NCBI GenBank assembly: GCA_963832445.1
Contig: CAWHUM010000008.1
Location: 138,538-202,537, forward strand
DNA: 64,000 bases
Source of the DNA: AWTP1-13 sp963832445
Lineage (GTDB): Bacteria; Pseudomonadota; Alphaproteobacteria; Rhizobiales; Hyphomicrobiaceae
Direction: 5' to 3'
Position 1 is the stretch's first letter. Each line of letters starts with the position of its first letter. Below, piece by piece: positions 48,143 through 58,258 of the stretch. The notes beneath the pieces are model-generated. The model saw only the letters and a program-made list of their open reading frames with translations. It did not search any database and had not been told where the DNA came from. A program made the translations under genes and the position numbers.

Positions 48143-49553
48143 CTATCCGCCAACGTTCGTGAAGCGCGCCCGCAGCGCCTCCACCAGCGGCGCCATTCTG
48201 CTCGCCAGCGAGCCCTTGATCATCACCGCGTCGCCGGAGCGCACGGTGTCGCGCAGCGACATCGACAAGCCCGCCCGAGTCCGGCGCCCAGCCGCCTTGC
48301 TGGCCCGGTTTGAGCGTGTCGTACAGCAGCCGCATCATGGGGCCACAGGCAAGAACCAGATCGACACCGGCGGCGTCAACCGCTTCTTTGAGGCCCCGGT
48401 GCAGGTCAGGCGAGGCGTCGCCCAGCTCCAGCATGTCGCCCAGCACAGCAATGCGACGCGGAAAATCCGTGCGCGGCGTGGTGGCCATGGCGGCGAGCGC
48501 CGCCCGCACGGAAGCCGGGTTGGCGTTGTAGCTCTCGTCGATCAGCAGGATGCGGCCGTCGGGAGCGTCGAGCCGGGTGCGGGCGCCGCGCCCGGCGGGG
48601 GCGGTGATACGCGCCAGCGCCGCCAGGCGGCGTCCCGGGTCTGCGTTGAGCGCCACCAGGACCGCAAGCACTGCGAGCGAGTTCTTCACGTAGTGCTCGC
48701 CGGGGGCGCCCACGCGATAGGGAAAGCGCTGCGAGCCGAGCCCGGCGATGACCGAGGAGCCTCTGGCCTCCAGGTTGGCCTGGATGCAGACGATGTCGGC
48801 CTCCTTGGCGAAGCCGAAGCTCATGATCTTGGCGCCGACGGCGGACGCGCGCTCCTTGAGCAGCTCGAAGTGCGCATTGTCGCGCGGCAGCACCGCGGTG
48901 CCACCCGGGACCAGGCCCTTGAGGATCTCGGCCTTTGCCTCGGCGATGGCCTCCACCGACGGGAAGTATTCCAGATGCACCGGCTCCACCGTGGTGATCA
49001 CCGCCACGTGCGGCCGCACCAGCTCGGTGAGCGGAGTGATCTCGCCGGCGTGGTTCATGCCGATCTCGAATATGCCGAACTCGGTCGCTTGCGGCATGCG
49101 CGCCAGGGTCAGCGGCACGCCCCACTGGTTGTTGTAGGATTTCTCCGAGGCGTGGGTTGCGCCGGCATCGGTTAGGCACAGCCGCAGCATCTCCTTGGTG
49201 CCGGTCTTGCCGGCGCTCCCCGTGACGGCGACGATGCGGGCATTGGTGCGGGCGCGCGCCGCGCGGCCAACCGCCTGCAGCGCAGCGAGTGAATCGGCGG
49301 TGCGAAGCAAGGCGCCATCGTGCGCGCCACGCCGATAGCCCTTGGCAACCAGCGCTGCCGCCGCCCCCGCTTTGAACGCATCGCCGACGAAGTCGTGGCC
49401 GTCGCGCTCGGCCTTCAGCGCCACGAACACGTCGCCGGGAGCCAGCGTGCGCGTATCGATGGAGAAGCCGGTGATGGGCACCGAGGGCGTGCCGTCGGCG
49501 CGCCCTTCCGCGGCCGCGACCAGCTCGTCCCACTGCCACAGCGGCTCGGTCAT
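48143..49553 (-). CDS. murF: UDP-MurNAc-tripeptide--D-Ala-D-Ala ligase MurF (frameshift near end)
   Basis: Mur ligase that adds the D-Ala-D-Ala dipeptide. N-terminal FSIDTRTLAPGDVFVALKAERDGHDFV, ATP loop VTGSAGKTGTKEMLRLCL, NNQWGVPLTLARMP, and LIDESYNANPASVRAAL are intact. Near 48275 one surplus G (GGCGGGC for GGCGGC) shifts the frame; the true end, including GDAVMIKGSLASRMAPLVEALR, is read in another frame to the stop at 48143. It overlaps murE as ATGA. Confidence 0.95.
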
Positions 49554-51012
49554 CCAATCTCCGTCTCAGTCAGCACTTCGCGAACCACATCGTGGTCCGA
49601 GAAGGGTATCACCGTGGAGCCGACGATCTGGCCGGTTTCATGGCCCTTGCCGGCAACCAGCAGCACGTCGCCGGTGCCAAGCAGCCTGGACCCGGCCCGG
49701 ATGGCTTCCGCCCGATCGCCGATCTCGCGCGCGGAAGGCGCACCGGCCAGGATCTCGGCCCTGATCGCCTTCGGGTCCTCGCTGCGTGGATTGTCGTCGG
49801 TGACGATCACCGTGTCGGCCAGCGACGCGGCGATTCTGCCCATGATCGGGCGCTTGCCCTTGTCGCGGTCGCCACCGCAGCCGAACACGCACACCAGCCG
49901 GCCCGGCGCGAGCGGACGCAAGGCTTTGAGCGCCGCCGCCAGCGCATCGGGCTTGTGGGCGTAGTCGATGACGGCGAGACCGCCGCGCACCAGCCCCATG
50001 ATCTCGAGCCGGCCCTTGACGCCTTTGAGCTTGCCGAGTGCCTGCAGGGCCCTGTCAGCGGGCTCGCCTGTGGCCATCGCCAGCCCGGCTGCGAGCAGCG
50101 CGTTGGTGGCCTGGTACTCGCCGATCAGCGGCAGGCGGATCTCGACGGCCTCGTCGTTGTGGCGGACGCGCATGCGCTGGGCAAAGCCATCGGGGGAGAG
50201 GCTCTCGAGCGTGCAGCGTCTCGCCGGCTCTCGGCCGACCGTGGAAACTGCGGCGACCAGCTCCCTGCGCGGCCGCGATCACCTCGCGCGCATGCTCGGC
50301 ATCGGCATTGACCACAGCCACGCCGTCCGGGCGGCAGCAGCTCGGTGAACAGGCGAAGCTTGGCGGCGAGATAGGCCGCCATGCTCGGGTGATAGTCGAG
50401 GTGATCGCGGCCGAGGTTGGTGAAGGCCGCCGCCATCAGCCGGACGCCGTCGAGCCGGTACTGGTCGAGACCGTGCGAGGACGCCTCGAACGCCAGGTGC
50501 GTGATGCCCTCGCCGGCGAGCTCCGCCAGTGCGCGATGCAGCGCCACCGGGTCGGGCGTGGTGAGCCCGCCGTAGACGCCACCTGAGGGCTTCACCAGGC
50601 CGATGGTGCCGAGCGAGGCCGCCTGGCGCCCGAGCATGCCGAAGATCTGGCGCGTGAACTCCGCCACCGAGGTCTTGCCGCTGGTGCCGGTGACGGCGAC
50701 CGTTGTTTCCGGCTGTGCGGGATACAGGCGCGCGGCCATCAGCGCGAGCGCGCGGCGCGGCTCCGGCGAGAGGAGCACCGGCACGCCGTCGGGCACACCC
50801 GCGGCGGCGCCGCTACCCATGAGGATGGCCGCCGCGCCTTTGCTCACTGCATCGGACACGAAGCGGGCGCCGTCCGTCTTGGCGCCGGCAAGCGCCGCGA
50901 ACAGCCAGCCGGGCCGAACCTCGCGGCTGTCCGCCGTGATGCCGGCGATCTCCGCCTCGCCGCACCCTGGCGGGACGGCGACCTCCGGGCCGGCCAGCAT
51001 GGAGAGTTTCAT
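49550..51012 (-). CDS. murE: UDP-MurNAc-L-Ala-D-Glu--meso-diaminopimelate ligase MurE (two frameshifts)
   Basis: Mur ligase that adds meso-diaminopimelate. N-terminal GITADSREVRPGWLFAAL, ATP loop VAVTGTSGKTSVAEFTRQ, THLAFEASSHGLDQYRLDGV and FTNLGRDHLDYHPSM lie in the first frame to about 50330. A second frame carries the AVVNADAEHAREV strand. From about 50255 a third frame holds VIDYAHKPDALAAALKALRP, the DNPRSEDP diaminopimelate-binding motif and the C-terminus. One extra C and one extra G explain both changes. It starts 87 bases after rsmH, where ftsL and ftsI are normally found. Confidence 0.93.
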
Positions 51013-51099
51013 TGCGCCTCAGTTGAAGCTTCGTTTGGTGGGCGGCACATCCGGTTGATATTGCGCGCCCGATGGGGCGTCAAACAACACCGCAGAAGC

Positions 51100-52128
51100 T
51101 CACAAACGGGGAATGGCCAGGTCCAACGCCTCCGCCGGCCAGGGCGGCGCTTCCGTACGAGTTGCCGATCGCAGCTTGGCCGAGCGCGCCCTAGGGTTGG
51201 CGGCCGTTTCCTGCTCTCCGGCCGTCTTTGGCCGGGCATCGTCGATCCGGAAGCTCGGCGCCAGTTTCACTGATTCGCTGGGCGGTAGGTGACGCGACCC
51301 CTGGCGTGCGGCCTCGGCGCGCCGCTTGAGGAAGCGCTTGACGATGCCATCCTCCAGCGAATGGAAACTGACGACCGCCAGCCGCCCGCCCGGCTTCAAT
51401 GTGCGCTCCGCTGCGGTTAGGCCGCGCGTAAGCTCGCCCAGCTCATCGTTGACGTAGATGCGCAGCGCCTGGAACGTGCGGGTGGCGGCGTGCCGGCCGT
51501 CGATCTTCGCGCGGCCCAGCACTTTCTCCGCCAGCTCGGCGAGCTCCGATGTGCGCGTGAACGGCTTCTCGCCGCGGCGGGCGACGATGGCGCGCGCCAT
51601 CGCGCGCGAGCGGCGCTCCTCGCCCAGATGGAAGAGAATGTCAGCGAGCTTCGCATCGTCCTCGGTGTTGATGACGTCTGCAGCGGTCGGCCCGTCGCCG
51701 CCCATGCGCATGTCGAGCGGGCCATCGCTTTGAAAGGAGAAGCCGCGTTTCGCGTCGTCGAGCTGCATTGACGAGACGCCGATGTCGAGCACCACGCCGT
51801 CGGCGGGCGCGAAGCCCTCCTGCGAAGCGATTCGATCGAGATCGCCGAACTTGCCTTCGGCCAGCGTCAGCCGCCCCTGGCTTTGTGCAGCGAGGCTCTT
51901 TCCCGCCACAACGGCAGCGGGATCGCGATCGATCGCGAGCACGCGCACGCCCGGGGCCGCTTTGAGCAGAGCGGACGTGTAGCCGCCCGCGCCGAACGTG
52001 CCGTCAATGAAGGTTTGATTGGCCTGCGGAGCGAGCGCGCTGAGCACCTCGGGAAGCAGCACGGGAACGTGGCGCAGCGTCCCTCTGCGGACACCCTCGG
52101 CCGTTGGGGTGCCGCTGCGCGCCGTCAT
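51100..52128 (-). CDS. rsmH: 16S rRNA (cytosine1402-N4)-methyltransferase RsmH
   Basis: A 342-residue SAM-dependent methyltransferase (MraW) that modifies the ribosomal P site. N-terminal HVPVLLPEVLSAL, the SAM-binding IDGTFGAGGYTSALL, ADGVVLDIGVSSMQLDDAKRGFSF, and LKPGGRLAVVSFHSLEDGIVKRF. The start at 52128 overlaps the mraZ stop as ATGA; the open extension to 52251 is not homologous. Intact. Confidence 0.96.
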   Translation of the reverse strand: MTARSGTPTAEGVRRGTLRHVPVLLPEVLSALAPQANQTFIDGTFGAGGYTSALLKAAPGVRVLAIDRDPAAVVAGKSLAAQSQGRLTLAEGKFGDLDRIASQEGFAPADGVVLDIGVSSMQLDDAKRGFSFQSDGPLDMRMGGDGPTAADVINTEDDAKLADILFHLGEERRSRAMARAIVARRGEKPFTRTSELAELAEKVLGRAKIDGRHAATRTFQALRIYVNDELGELTRGLTAAERTLKPGGRLAVVSFHSLEDGIVKRFLKRRAEAARQGSRHLPPSESVKLAPSFRIDDARPKTAGEQETAANPRARSAKLRSATRTEAPPWPAEALDLAIPRL

Positions 52129-52617
52129 TCCCGTGCTCCTCCCTCGCCGTCCTCCCCCGAGAGACGGCGCCCCGCGCCGAACAGCTTGCGATGGTCGCGG
52201 ACTTTTTCGCGCGCGCTTGCACGGCGGGAGTCGAAGCGCGCGGGCTCCCACATCTGGAATTTCTGGCCGAGCCCGACGAAGGCCACGTGGGTCGATATGC
52301 CGGCGTGGGCGCGAAGCGCTTCAGGAAGCACGATGCGTCCGTCCTGGTCGATGGTGAGCGTGACGACGTCACCATAGAGCGCGACAGACAGCTCGTCCCG
52401 CTCGTCCGAATAATCCGGCAGGCCGTCGAGAAGCCGGTCGATGTTCTCCGCAAGGCTCTTGCCGCCTGCATCGAGCGCCGGAGCATCGAGCGAGGGGTAG
52501 CAGTAGATGCCGCCCGGCATAGCCGGCGCGCTCGAGGATGGTGCGGAAGGGTGCGGGCACGGAGACGCGGCCCTTGGCGTCGACCTTGTTGATGAATGTC
52601 GAGACAAAGCGGTCCAT
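52125..52617 (-). CDS. mraZ: Transcriptional regulator MraZ (one frameshift)
   Basis: First gene of the cluster. MraZ has an AbrB-like double-swap fold and represses its own dcw promoter. MDRFVSTFINKVDAKGRVSVPAPFR is the first SpoVT/AbrB repeat; near 52520 one surplus base shifts the frame, after which come GIYCYPSLDAPALDAGGKSLAENI and the second repeat DVVTLTIDQDGRIVLPEALRAHAG. About 163 residues, as usual. A likely operator with four TGGG repeats is 122 bases upstream. Confidence 0.9.
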
Positions 52618-52738
52618 CCCCGTTGCTCGAGCCTCGCCTGACGCCGACTTGACCACGCCTCGCCTACCGCGAGGTGAATTCGGCCCAGTCGCACGTCTCG
52701 CGCTGCGATTGCCCTCAAGGGCGCGGGACGACGTGGAC

Positions 52739-52772
52739 TGGGCGAATATGGGATTACATGGGCTAGAATGGG
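52739..52772 (+). promoter_or_regulatory. Likely MraZ operator: four TGGG repeats at 10-bp spacing
   Basis: TGGG occurs at 52739, 52749, 52759 and 52769, a strict 10-bp period, and a fifth partial TGGT at 52779. MraZ proteins bind direct TGGGN repeats separated by five bases upstream of mraZ. The repeats read on the strand opposite to mraZ. Nothing else is visible in the 52618-53050 spacer, which must hold the divergent promoters of the dcw cluster and the ABC transporter operon. Confidence 0.75.
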
Positions 52773-53050
52773 TGTCAATGGTCGAAGCGTGGGCTGGAGG
52801 CAGAAATGCCCAGCATTTTGCTCTCGTGGCTCCCGCGCCACATGGTGCTGTCGAGCCGGGCATATCCATGCGCGTGCTGCTGTTGCGCAGGCAGCGCGGG
52901 CGTGCTCAGTCACACTCAGCACGTGGAAGAGGAAGCCCCGGACTCCGGGCCGCAAACACGGCTACATCTGACGGAGCAATTGGCCGCCTGCGGGGCGGCT
53001 TAGTGGCCCGGCTCAAGTTCAGTTCAACCGAGGTGTGAGGGAGGTTCGTT

Positions 53051-54232
53051 GTGTTGAGGACCATCTTGGCAGCGGCGATCGCGCTCGCCGCCTTTTGCGT
53101 CGGCGCTCAGGCGCAGGACATTCGGATAGCGCACGTCTACGACAAGACCGGGCCGCTCGAGGCCTATGCCAAGCAGTCCCACATCGGCTTCATGATGGGG
53201 CTCGAGCACGCCACAGGCGGCAAGATGGAGGTCCTCGGCCGCAAGATCGTGGTGATCGAGAAGGACACGCAGTCCAAGCCCGATGTCGGCCGCACCGTTC
53301 TCGCGGAAGCTTACGGCGACGACAACGTGGCGCTCGCGGTGGGCCCCGTGAACTCGGGCGTGGCGCTCGCGATGCTGCCGGTGGCGCAGGAGCACAAGAA
53401 GATCCTGCTGGTCGAGCCCGCGGTGGCCGACTCCATCACCGGCTCCAACTGGAACCGCTACATCTTCCGCACTGGGCGCAACTCCTCGCAGGACGCCGTC
53501 TCCAACGCGGTGGCGCTCGGCAAGCCCGGCGTGGTGATCGCGACCCTGGCGCAGGACTATGCCTTCGGCCGCGACGGCGTGTCCGCGTTCAAGGCGGCGC
53601 TGGCCCCGACCGGCGCCAAGCTGGCGTTCGAGGAATACGCCAAGACCGACACCACCGACTTCACCGCGAGCGCACAGCGCATCTTCGATGCGCTCAAGGA
53701 CGAAAAGGGCCGCAAGTTCATCTTCGTGATCTGGGCCGGCGCCAACAATCCACTCGGCAAGCTCAAGGCCCTGCAGCCCGAGCGCTTCGGCATCGAGATC
53801 GCCACCGGCGGCAACATCCTGGCGGCGCTCAAGGCCTACAAGGAATTGCCCGGCATGGAGGGCGCCACCTACTACTACTACGAGATCCCCAAGAATCCGG
53901 TGAACGACTGGCTGGTTGCCGAGCACAAGAAGCGCCACAACAGCCCGCCCGACTTCTTCACTGCCGGCGGCATGGCGGCCGGCATCGCCGTGGTGGAGGG
54001 TCTCAAGAAAGCCGGCACCACCGACACCGAGAAGCTGATCGCCGCCATGGAGGGTCTTTGCTTCTTGACGCCCAAGGGCCGCATGTGCTTCCGCCCCGAG
54101 GACCACCAGGCGCTGCAGTCGATGTATCACTTCAAGATCAAGGTCGATCCCAACGTGGAGTGGGGCATCCCCGAGCTGGTGCGCGAGCTCAAGATCGAGG
54201 ACATGCAGATCCCGATCCTGAACAAGAAGTGA
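53051..54232 (+). CDS. Branched-chain-amino-acid-type ABC transporter substrate-binding protein
   Basis: A 393-residue periplasmic binding protein of type I (LivK/AmiC group). The signal peptide is LAAAIALAAFCVGAQAQ. The body begins IRIAHVYDKTGPLEAYAKQ and shows GRKIVVIEKDTQSKPDVGRT, AVGPVNSGVALAMLPVAQEHK and YAKTDTTDFTASAQRI. Close relatives bind amides, amino acids or small aromatic compounds; the ligand here is unknown. The GTG at 53051 follows GAGGGAGG. First gene of a five-gene transporter operon. Confidence 0.93.
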   Translation: MLRTILAAAIALAAFCVGAQAQDIRIAHVYDKTGPLEAYAKQSHIGFMMGLEHATGGKMEVLGRKIVVIEKDTQSKPDVGRTVLAEAYGDDNVALAVGPVNSGVALAMLPVAQEHKKILLVEPAVADSITGSNWNRYIFRTGRNSSQDAVSNAVALGKPGVVIATLAQDYAFGRDGVSAFKAALAPTGAKLAFEEYAKTDTTDFTASAQRIFDALKDEKGRKFIFVIWAGANNPLGKLKALQPERFGIEIATGGNILAALKAYKELPGMEGATYYYYEIPKNPVNDWLVAEHKKRHNSPPDFFTAGGMAAGIAVVEGLKKAGTTDTEKLIAAMEGLCFLTPKGRMCFRPEDHQALQSMYHFKIKVDPNVEWGIPELVRELKIEDMQIPILNKK

Positions 54233-54266
54233 GGCCGGAAGGAATTCGCGACGACATTGCGGGCGA

Positions 54267-54414
54267 CTCCCCTCCCCCTTGCGGGGAGGGGATGGGGGTG
54301 GGGGTAAGCGGCTAGGGCGGCGATGTTGGGAAGGCACGCCGACACGCGCAACGAGCTCGCGCTTTCCCCTGTATCTTCACCCCACCCCTAACCCCTCCCC
54401 ATCAAGGGGAGGGG
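54267..54414. repeat. Second pair of facing CCCTCCCC palindromes
   Basis: Arms at 54267-54305 (CTCCCCTCCCCC, loop, GGGGAGGGGATGGGGGTGGGGGT) and 54378-54414 (CACCCCACCCCTAACCCCTCCCC, loop, GGGGAGGGG), inverted to each other. Same family as 8406-8530. It lies inside the transporter operon between the binding protein and the ATPase. Confidence 0.75.
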
Positions 54415-54449
54415 AATTCGGTCGAGCGCGCTTCAGGGTTGGTGCATTC

Positions 54450-55220
54450 ATGGCCGTGGCTTCTCCAACACTCGAAACGCAGGATCTCACCATCCGCTTC
54501 GGCGGCCATGTCGCCGTCGACGCCGTGAGCTGCGCGTTCGAGCGCGGCACGCTGACCGCCATCGTCGGCCCCAACGGCGCCGGCAAGACCACCTACTTCA
54601 ATTTGATCTCGGGCCAACTGAAGGCGACGGCGGGAACGGTGCGGCTCGACGGCCACGACATCTCGCGCGCCGGCGTCGCCGAGCGCACCGATCGCGGCAT
54701 CGGCCGCGCCTTCCAGCTCACCAACCTGTTCCCCAACCTCACCGTGCGCGAGAACGTGCGCCTTGTCGCCCAGGCCAAGGCGCGGCGCGGCTTCGACATG
54801 CTGTCGATGGCCGACACCCACACCGAGCTCATCCAGCGCGCCGACGAAGTCCTCGCACGCGTGAAGCTGTCGGACGTAGCCGACCGCAAGGTGTCGGCCC
54901 TGCCGCATGGCGATCAGCGCAAGCTCGAGGTGGCGATCCTGATCGCGCTGGGCTCGCCCGTGCTGATGTTCGACGAGCCGACCGCCGGCATGAGCGTCGA
55001 CGAGGTGCCGGTGATCCTCGACCTCATCACGCAGCTTAAGGCCGACAGCTCCCGCACCATCCTGCTGGTGGAGCACAAGATGGACGTGATCCGCTCCCTG
55101 GCCGACCGCATCGTCGTGCTGCACAACGGCCGGCTGGTGGCGGACGGCGCCCCACGCGAGGTGATGGCCTCGCCCATCGTGCAGGAAGCCTATCTCGGCG
55201 TGGAGGCGGCGCGTGCCTGA
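54450..55220 (+). CDS. livG: ABC transporter ATP-binding protein, LivG type
   Basis: A 256-residue ATPase. Walker A VGPNGAGKTTYFNLISG (about 40-56), signature in the degenerate form ALPHGDQRKLEVAI (about 152-165) rather than LSGGQ, Walker B PVLMFDEPTAGMS, and VEHKMDVIRSLADRI. The LivG group characteristically has this altered signature and the long loop before it (GRAFQLTNLFPNLTVREN). It overlaps livF by eight bases. Powers uptake through LivHM. Confidence 0.93.
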   Translation: MAVASPTLETQDLTIRFGGHVAVDAVSCAFERGTLTAIVGPNGAGKTTYFNLISGQLKATAGTVRLDGHDISRAGVAERTDRGIGRAFQLTNLFPNLTVRENVRLVAQAKARRGFDMLSMADTHTELIQRADEVLARVKLSDVADRKVSALPHGDQRKLEVAILIALGSPVLMFDEPTAGMSVDEVPVILDLITQLKADSSRTILLVEHKMDVIRSLADRIVVLHNGRLVADGAPREVMASPIVQEAYLGVEAARA

Positions 55221-55938
55221 AGCCCTGCTCACGCTGGAAGGCGTGCACACCTACATCGCCCAATACCACATCCTGCAGGGGGTGAGCTTCGCCGTGCCGG
55301 AGGGCGGCATCACCGTGCTGCTCGGCCGCAACGGCGCCGGCAAGACCACGTGCCTGCGTACCATCATGGGGCTGTGGCGCGCCGCGCAGGGCCGCATCAC
55401 GTTCGCCGGCAAGGACATCGCCTCACTCGACACCCCGACGATAGCGCGGCGCGGCATCGCCTTCGTGCCGGAGAACATGGGGCTGTTCACGGACCTCACC
55501 GTGCAGGAGAATCTGGTCCTGGCGGCGCGGTCGGGCCCCATCGATGCGGCGCGGCTCGAATGGCTGTTCGGCCTGTTCCCGCCCATCAAGACGTTCTGGA
55601 CGCTGCCGGCCGGCAATCTCTCGGGCGGACAAAAGCAGATGCTGTCGATCGCGCGCGCCCTGATCGAGCCGCGACGCCTGATCCTGATCGACGAGCCGAC
55701 CAAAGGGCTGGCGCCTGCCATCGTCAAATCCATGACGGCGGCCATCGCCGAGCTGAAACGCACCAACACCACCATCCTCCTGGTGGAGCAAAACTTCGCC
55801 ATGGCCAGTCAGGTCGGCGACACGGTGGCGGTGATGGACGACGGCCGCATCGTGCACACGGGAACCATGGCGGCGCTGGCGGCCGACGCTGGCCTGCAGG
55901 AGCGGCTGATGGGTCTCAGCCTGGAGGCGCATCAATGA
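55213..55938 (+). CDS. livF: ABC transporter ATP-binding protein, LivF type
   Basis: A 241-residue ATPase. Walker A LLGRNGAGKTTCLRTIMGL, signature NLSGGQKQMLSIARALIEPRRL, Walker B LILIDEPTKGLAPAIV and the H-loop replaced by VEQNFAMASQVGD, as usual for LivF. It begins with GTG inside the livG end and its stop overlaps livH as ATGA. Second ATPase of the same importer. Confidence 0.93.
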   Translation: MPEALLTLEGVHTYIAQYHILQGVSFAVPEGGITVLLGRNGAGKTTCLRTIMGLWRAAQGRITFAGKDIASLDTPTIARRGIAFVPENMGLFTDLTVQENLVLAARSGPIDAARLEWLFGLFPPIKTFWTLPAGNLSGGQKQMLSIARALIEPRRLILIDEPTKGLAPAIVKSMTAAIAELKRTNTTILLVEQNFAMASQVGDTVAVMDDGRIVHTGTMAALAADAGLQERLMGLSLEAHQ

Positions 55939-56967
55939 GCCAAGCCGCGATCGCCCCCACTATCGTGCGCCAAGGCCTCGGCCGAGCGCCTGGAGGCGAT
56001 GCTGCCGGTTCTGCTGGTGCCGGTCGTCGCTCTCATCGGCCTCGCCCTGATCGGCGCGCCGGCGACCTGGCTCACGCTGACCGCTGCAGGCCTCGCCATG
56101 GGCATGATGATCTTTCTCATGGCTTCGGGGCTGACCATCGTGTTCGGCCTGATGGACGTCATCAACTTCGGCCATGGCGCCTTCATTGCGGTCGGCGCCT
56201 TCATCGGCGTCACCGTGCTGGCGCGGCTGGCGGGATGGACCGAGGCAGCGCCTCGGTGGCGCTCAACCTCGCGGCACTGGCGGCAGCGCTGCTGGTGGCG
56301 ATGGCCGCGACCGGGGCGCTCGGCTGGCTGTTCGAGCGGGTGATCGTGCGCCCCGTGTACGGCTTCCACCTGAAGCAGATCCTGGTGACCATGGGCGGGC
56401 TGATCATCGCCCAGCAGCTGATCCACGTGATCTGGGGGCCCGACGCGATCACGCTCGCGCGGCCGCAGACGCTCAAGGGCTCGGTGGTGATCGGCGGCGC
56501 GCTGATCGAGACCTACCGCATCCTGGCAGCTGCCTTGGGACTGGCGGTGTTCATCGCCATGCGGCTCGTGCTCGGCCCGCACCAAGGTCGGCCTCTTGGT
56601 GCGCGCCGGGGTGGAGAACGGCGAGATGGTGGAGGCGCTCGGCTATCGCATCCGCCGCCTGTTCGTTGCCGTGTTCATGGTCGGCTCGGCGCTGGCGGGA
56701 GCGGGCGGCGTGATGTGGGCCCTCTACCAGGAGACCATCACCGCCCACATGGGCTCGGAGATCATGATCCTGGTGTTCATCGTCGTCATCATCGGCGGGC
56801 TCGGCTCGATCGAGGGCTGCTTCATCGGCGCGCTGCTGGTGGGCCTGATGGCCAACTACACCGCCTTCCTGGCGCCCAAGGTGGCGCTCATCTCCAACAT
56901 CGGCCTGATGGTGCTGATCCTCATGTGGCGGCCGCAAGGGCTCTACGCCGTCGTCAAGGCGAAGTGA
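55935..56967 (+). CDS. livH: Branched-chain-amino-acid-type permease LivH (three frameshifts)
   Basis: Inner-membrane permease of the importer. Sequence recovered across three frames: LTAAGLAMGMMIFLMASGLTIVFGLMDVINFGHGAFIAVGAFIG (LivH hallmark), then GALGWLFERVIVRPVYGFHLKQILVTMGGLIIAQQL, then GVENGEMVEALGYRIRRLFVAVFMVGSALAGAGGVMWAL and the C-terminal IGGLGSIEGCFIGALLVGL. Frame changes near 55972, 56245 and 56583; two are one surplus C, and the middle one is a missing base or two extra. About eight membrane helices. Confidence 0.9.
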
Positions 56968-56976
56968 GGGGCGCCC

Positions 56977-58036
56977 ATGCTGATCAGGCTCATTTCCGGC
57001 GATCGCCCTGGCAGCGTGGTGCTGAGCCTGGTGCTGATCGCCATCGCGCTGGGCCTCGCCTTCGCGCCGTTCGTGTTCCCCGGCACGCGCTCGCTCGATA
57101 CGGCGGCGCGCATCTGCATCTTCATCGCGCTGGTGGCGAGCTATGACCTGCTGCTCGGCTACACCGGCATCGTCTCCTTCGCCCACACCATGTTCTTCGG
57201 GCTGGGCGCCTATGGCGTGGCGATCGCGCTCAAGACCATGGGTCCGAGCTTCACCGCGGTGGTCATCGGAGCCGCACTCGGCACAATCGCGGCGGCCCTG
57301 CTGGCCCTGCTGATCGGCCTCTTCTCGCTCAGGGTGCGGGCCATCTTCTTCGCCATGGTGACGCTGGCCGTGGCCAGCGCCTTCGAGCTGCTGGTGTCGC
57401 AGCTCTCCGCGCTCACGGGCGGCGAGGATGGCCTCAACTACACCATTCCCTTCTGGCTGACGCCGGGCTTCCGCCTCACCGAGGAGCGCGTGCTGGGCGT
57501 CGCCATCAACGGCCGGCTGCATCGGCTACTACCTGACCTTCTTCGCCTCCGCGGCGCTGTTCCTGCTGATGCTGCGCGTCGTCAACTCGCCCTTCGGCCG
57601 CGTGCTGCAGGCGGTGCGCGAGAACGCCTTCCGCGCCGAGGCGATCGGCTACCGCGTGGTCTACTATCGCACCGCCGCCACCGTGCTCTCCGCCGCCATG
57701 GCGGCATTGGCGGGCGCCCTGCTGGCGCTCTGGCTGCGCTACACGGGGCCCGCCACCACGCTGTCGCTCGAGATCATGGTCGACATTCTGTTGATGATCG
57801 TGATCGGCGGCATGGGCACCATGTACGGCGCCGTGCTCGGCGCCACCGTCTTCATCATCGCCCAGAACTACCTGCAGAACCTGATGAAGCTGGCCTCCGA
57901 GGCCACCGCCGCCGTGCCGCTGCTGCCTAACCTGCTGCACCCCGACCGCTGGCTGCTGTGGCTCGGCCTGCTGTTCATCCTCAGCGTCTACTTCTTCCCC
58001 ACCGGCATCGTCGGCCGCCTGCGCGGTCGGGCGTAG
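56977..58036 (+). CDS. livM: Branched-chain-amino-acid-type permease LivM (one frameshift)
   Basis: Second permease. DLLLGYTGIVSFAHTMFFGLGAYG is the LivM signature, followed by LRVRAIFFAMVTLAVASAFELL. Near 57518 one surplus C shifts the frame; then IGYYLTFFASAALFLLMLRVVNSPFGRVLQAVRENAFRAEAIGYRV and the C-terminal IVIGGMGTMYGAVLGATVFIIAQNYLQNLM. About nine membrane helices. Last gene of the importer operon; a dispersed repeat element follows. Confidence 0.92.
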
Positions 58037-58130
58037 CACAACAGAAGTCGGGTTACGGCCTTCGGCCCAACCCACCCACTCTGGAAGCACCTTTAGCCTC
58101 GCCGGCCTTTGGCCTCGAGGGTGAGAGGGG

Positions 58131-58252
58131 GAGGAGCAGGGCGCCCTGCGCCTTGTCGACCCAAGAGTTGCGTTGCACAGGCGCTCCGAGCGCCCTGCTC
58201 TGCCAACATCCGGGCCCCTACATGGCGATCCGTGGGGTCTCACGGCCGGCCC
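58131..58252 (-). repeat. 122-bp dispersed hairpin element, copy 2 (inverted)
   Basis: Reverse complement of 8226-8347, nearly identical. It ends seven bases before the stop of the BKACE-type gene. Confidence 0.85.
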
Positions 58253-58258
58253 GCCGCG

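Noticed and set aside
46932..49175. 747-codon open frame antisense to mraY and murF
   Set aside because: Shadow frame with very high His/Glu/Arg content and no recognisable domain.
47031..49553. Apparent MurF-MraY fusion protein of 840 residues
   Set aside because: The junction reads as out-of-frame MurF C-terminus. The proper MurF end and stop exist in another frame, and mraY has its own start and ribosome-binding site. One surplus G explains it.
52739..52784. TGGG repeats as a CRISPR or satellite array
   Set aside because: Period of only 10 bp, no spacers, and the position matches an MraZ operator.
53024..54337. 437-codon open frame antisense to the substrate-binding protein
   Set aside because: Shadow frame; its composition mirrors the plus-strand gene.
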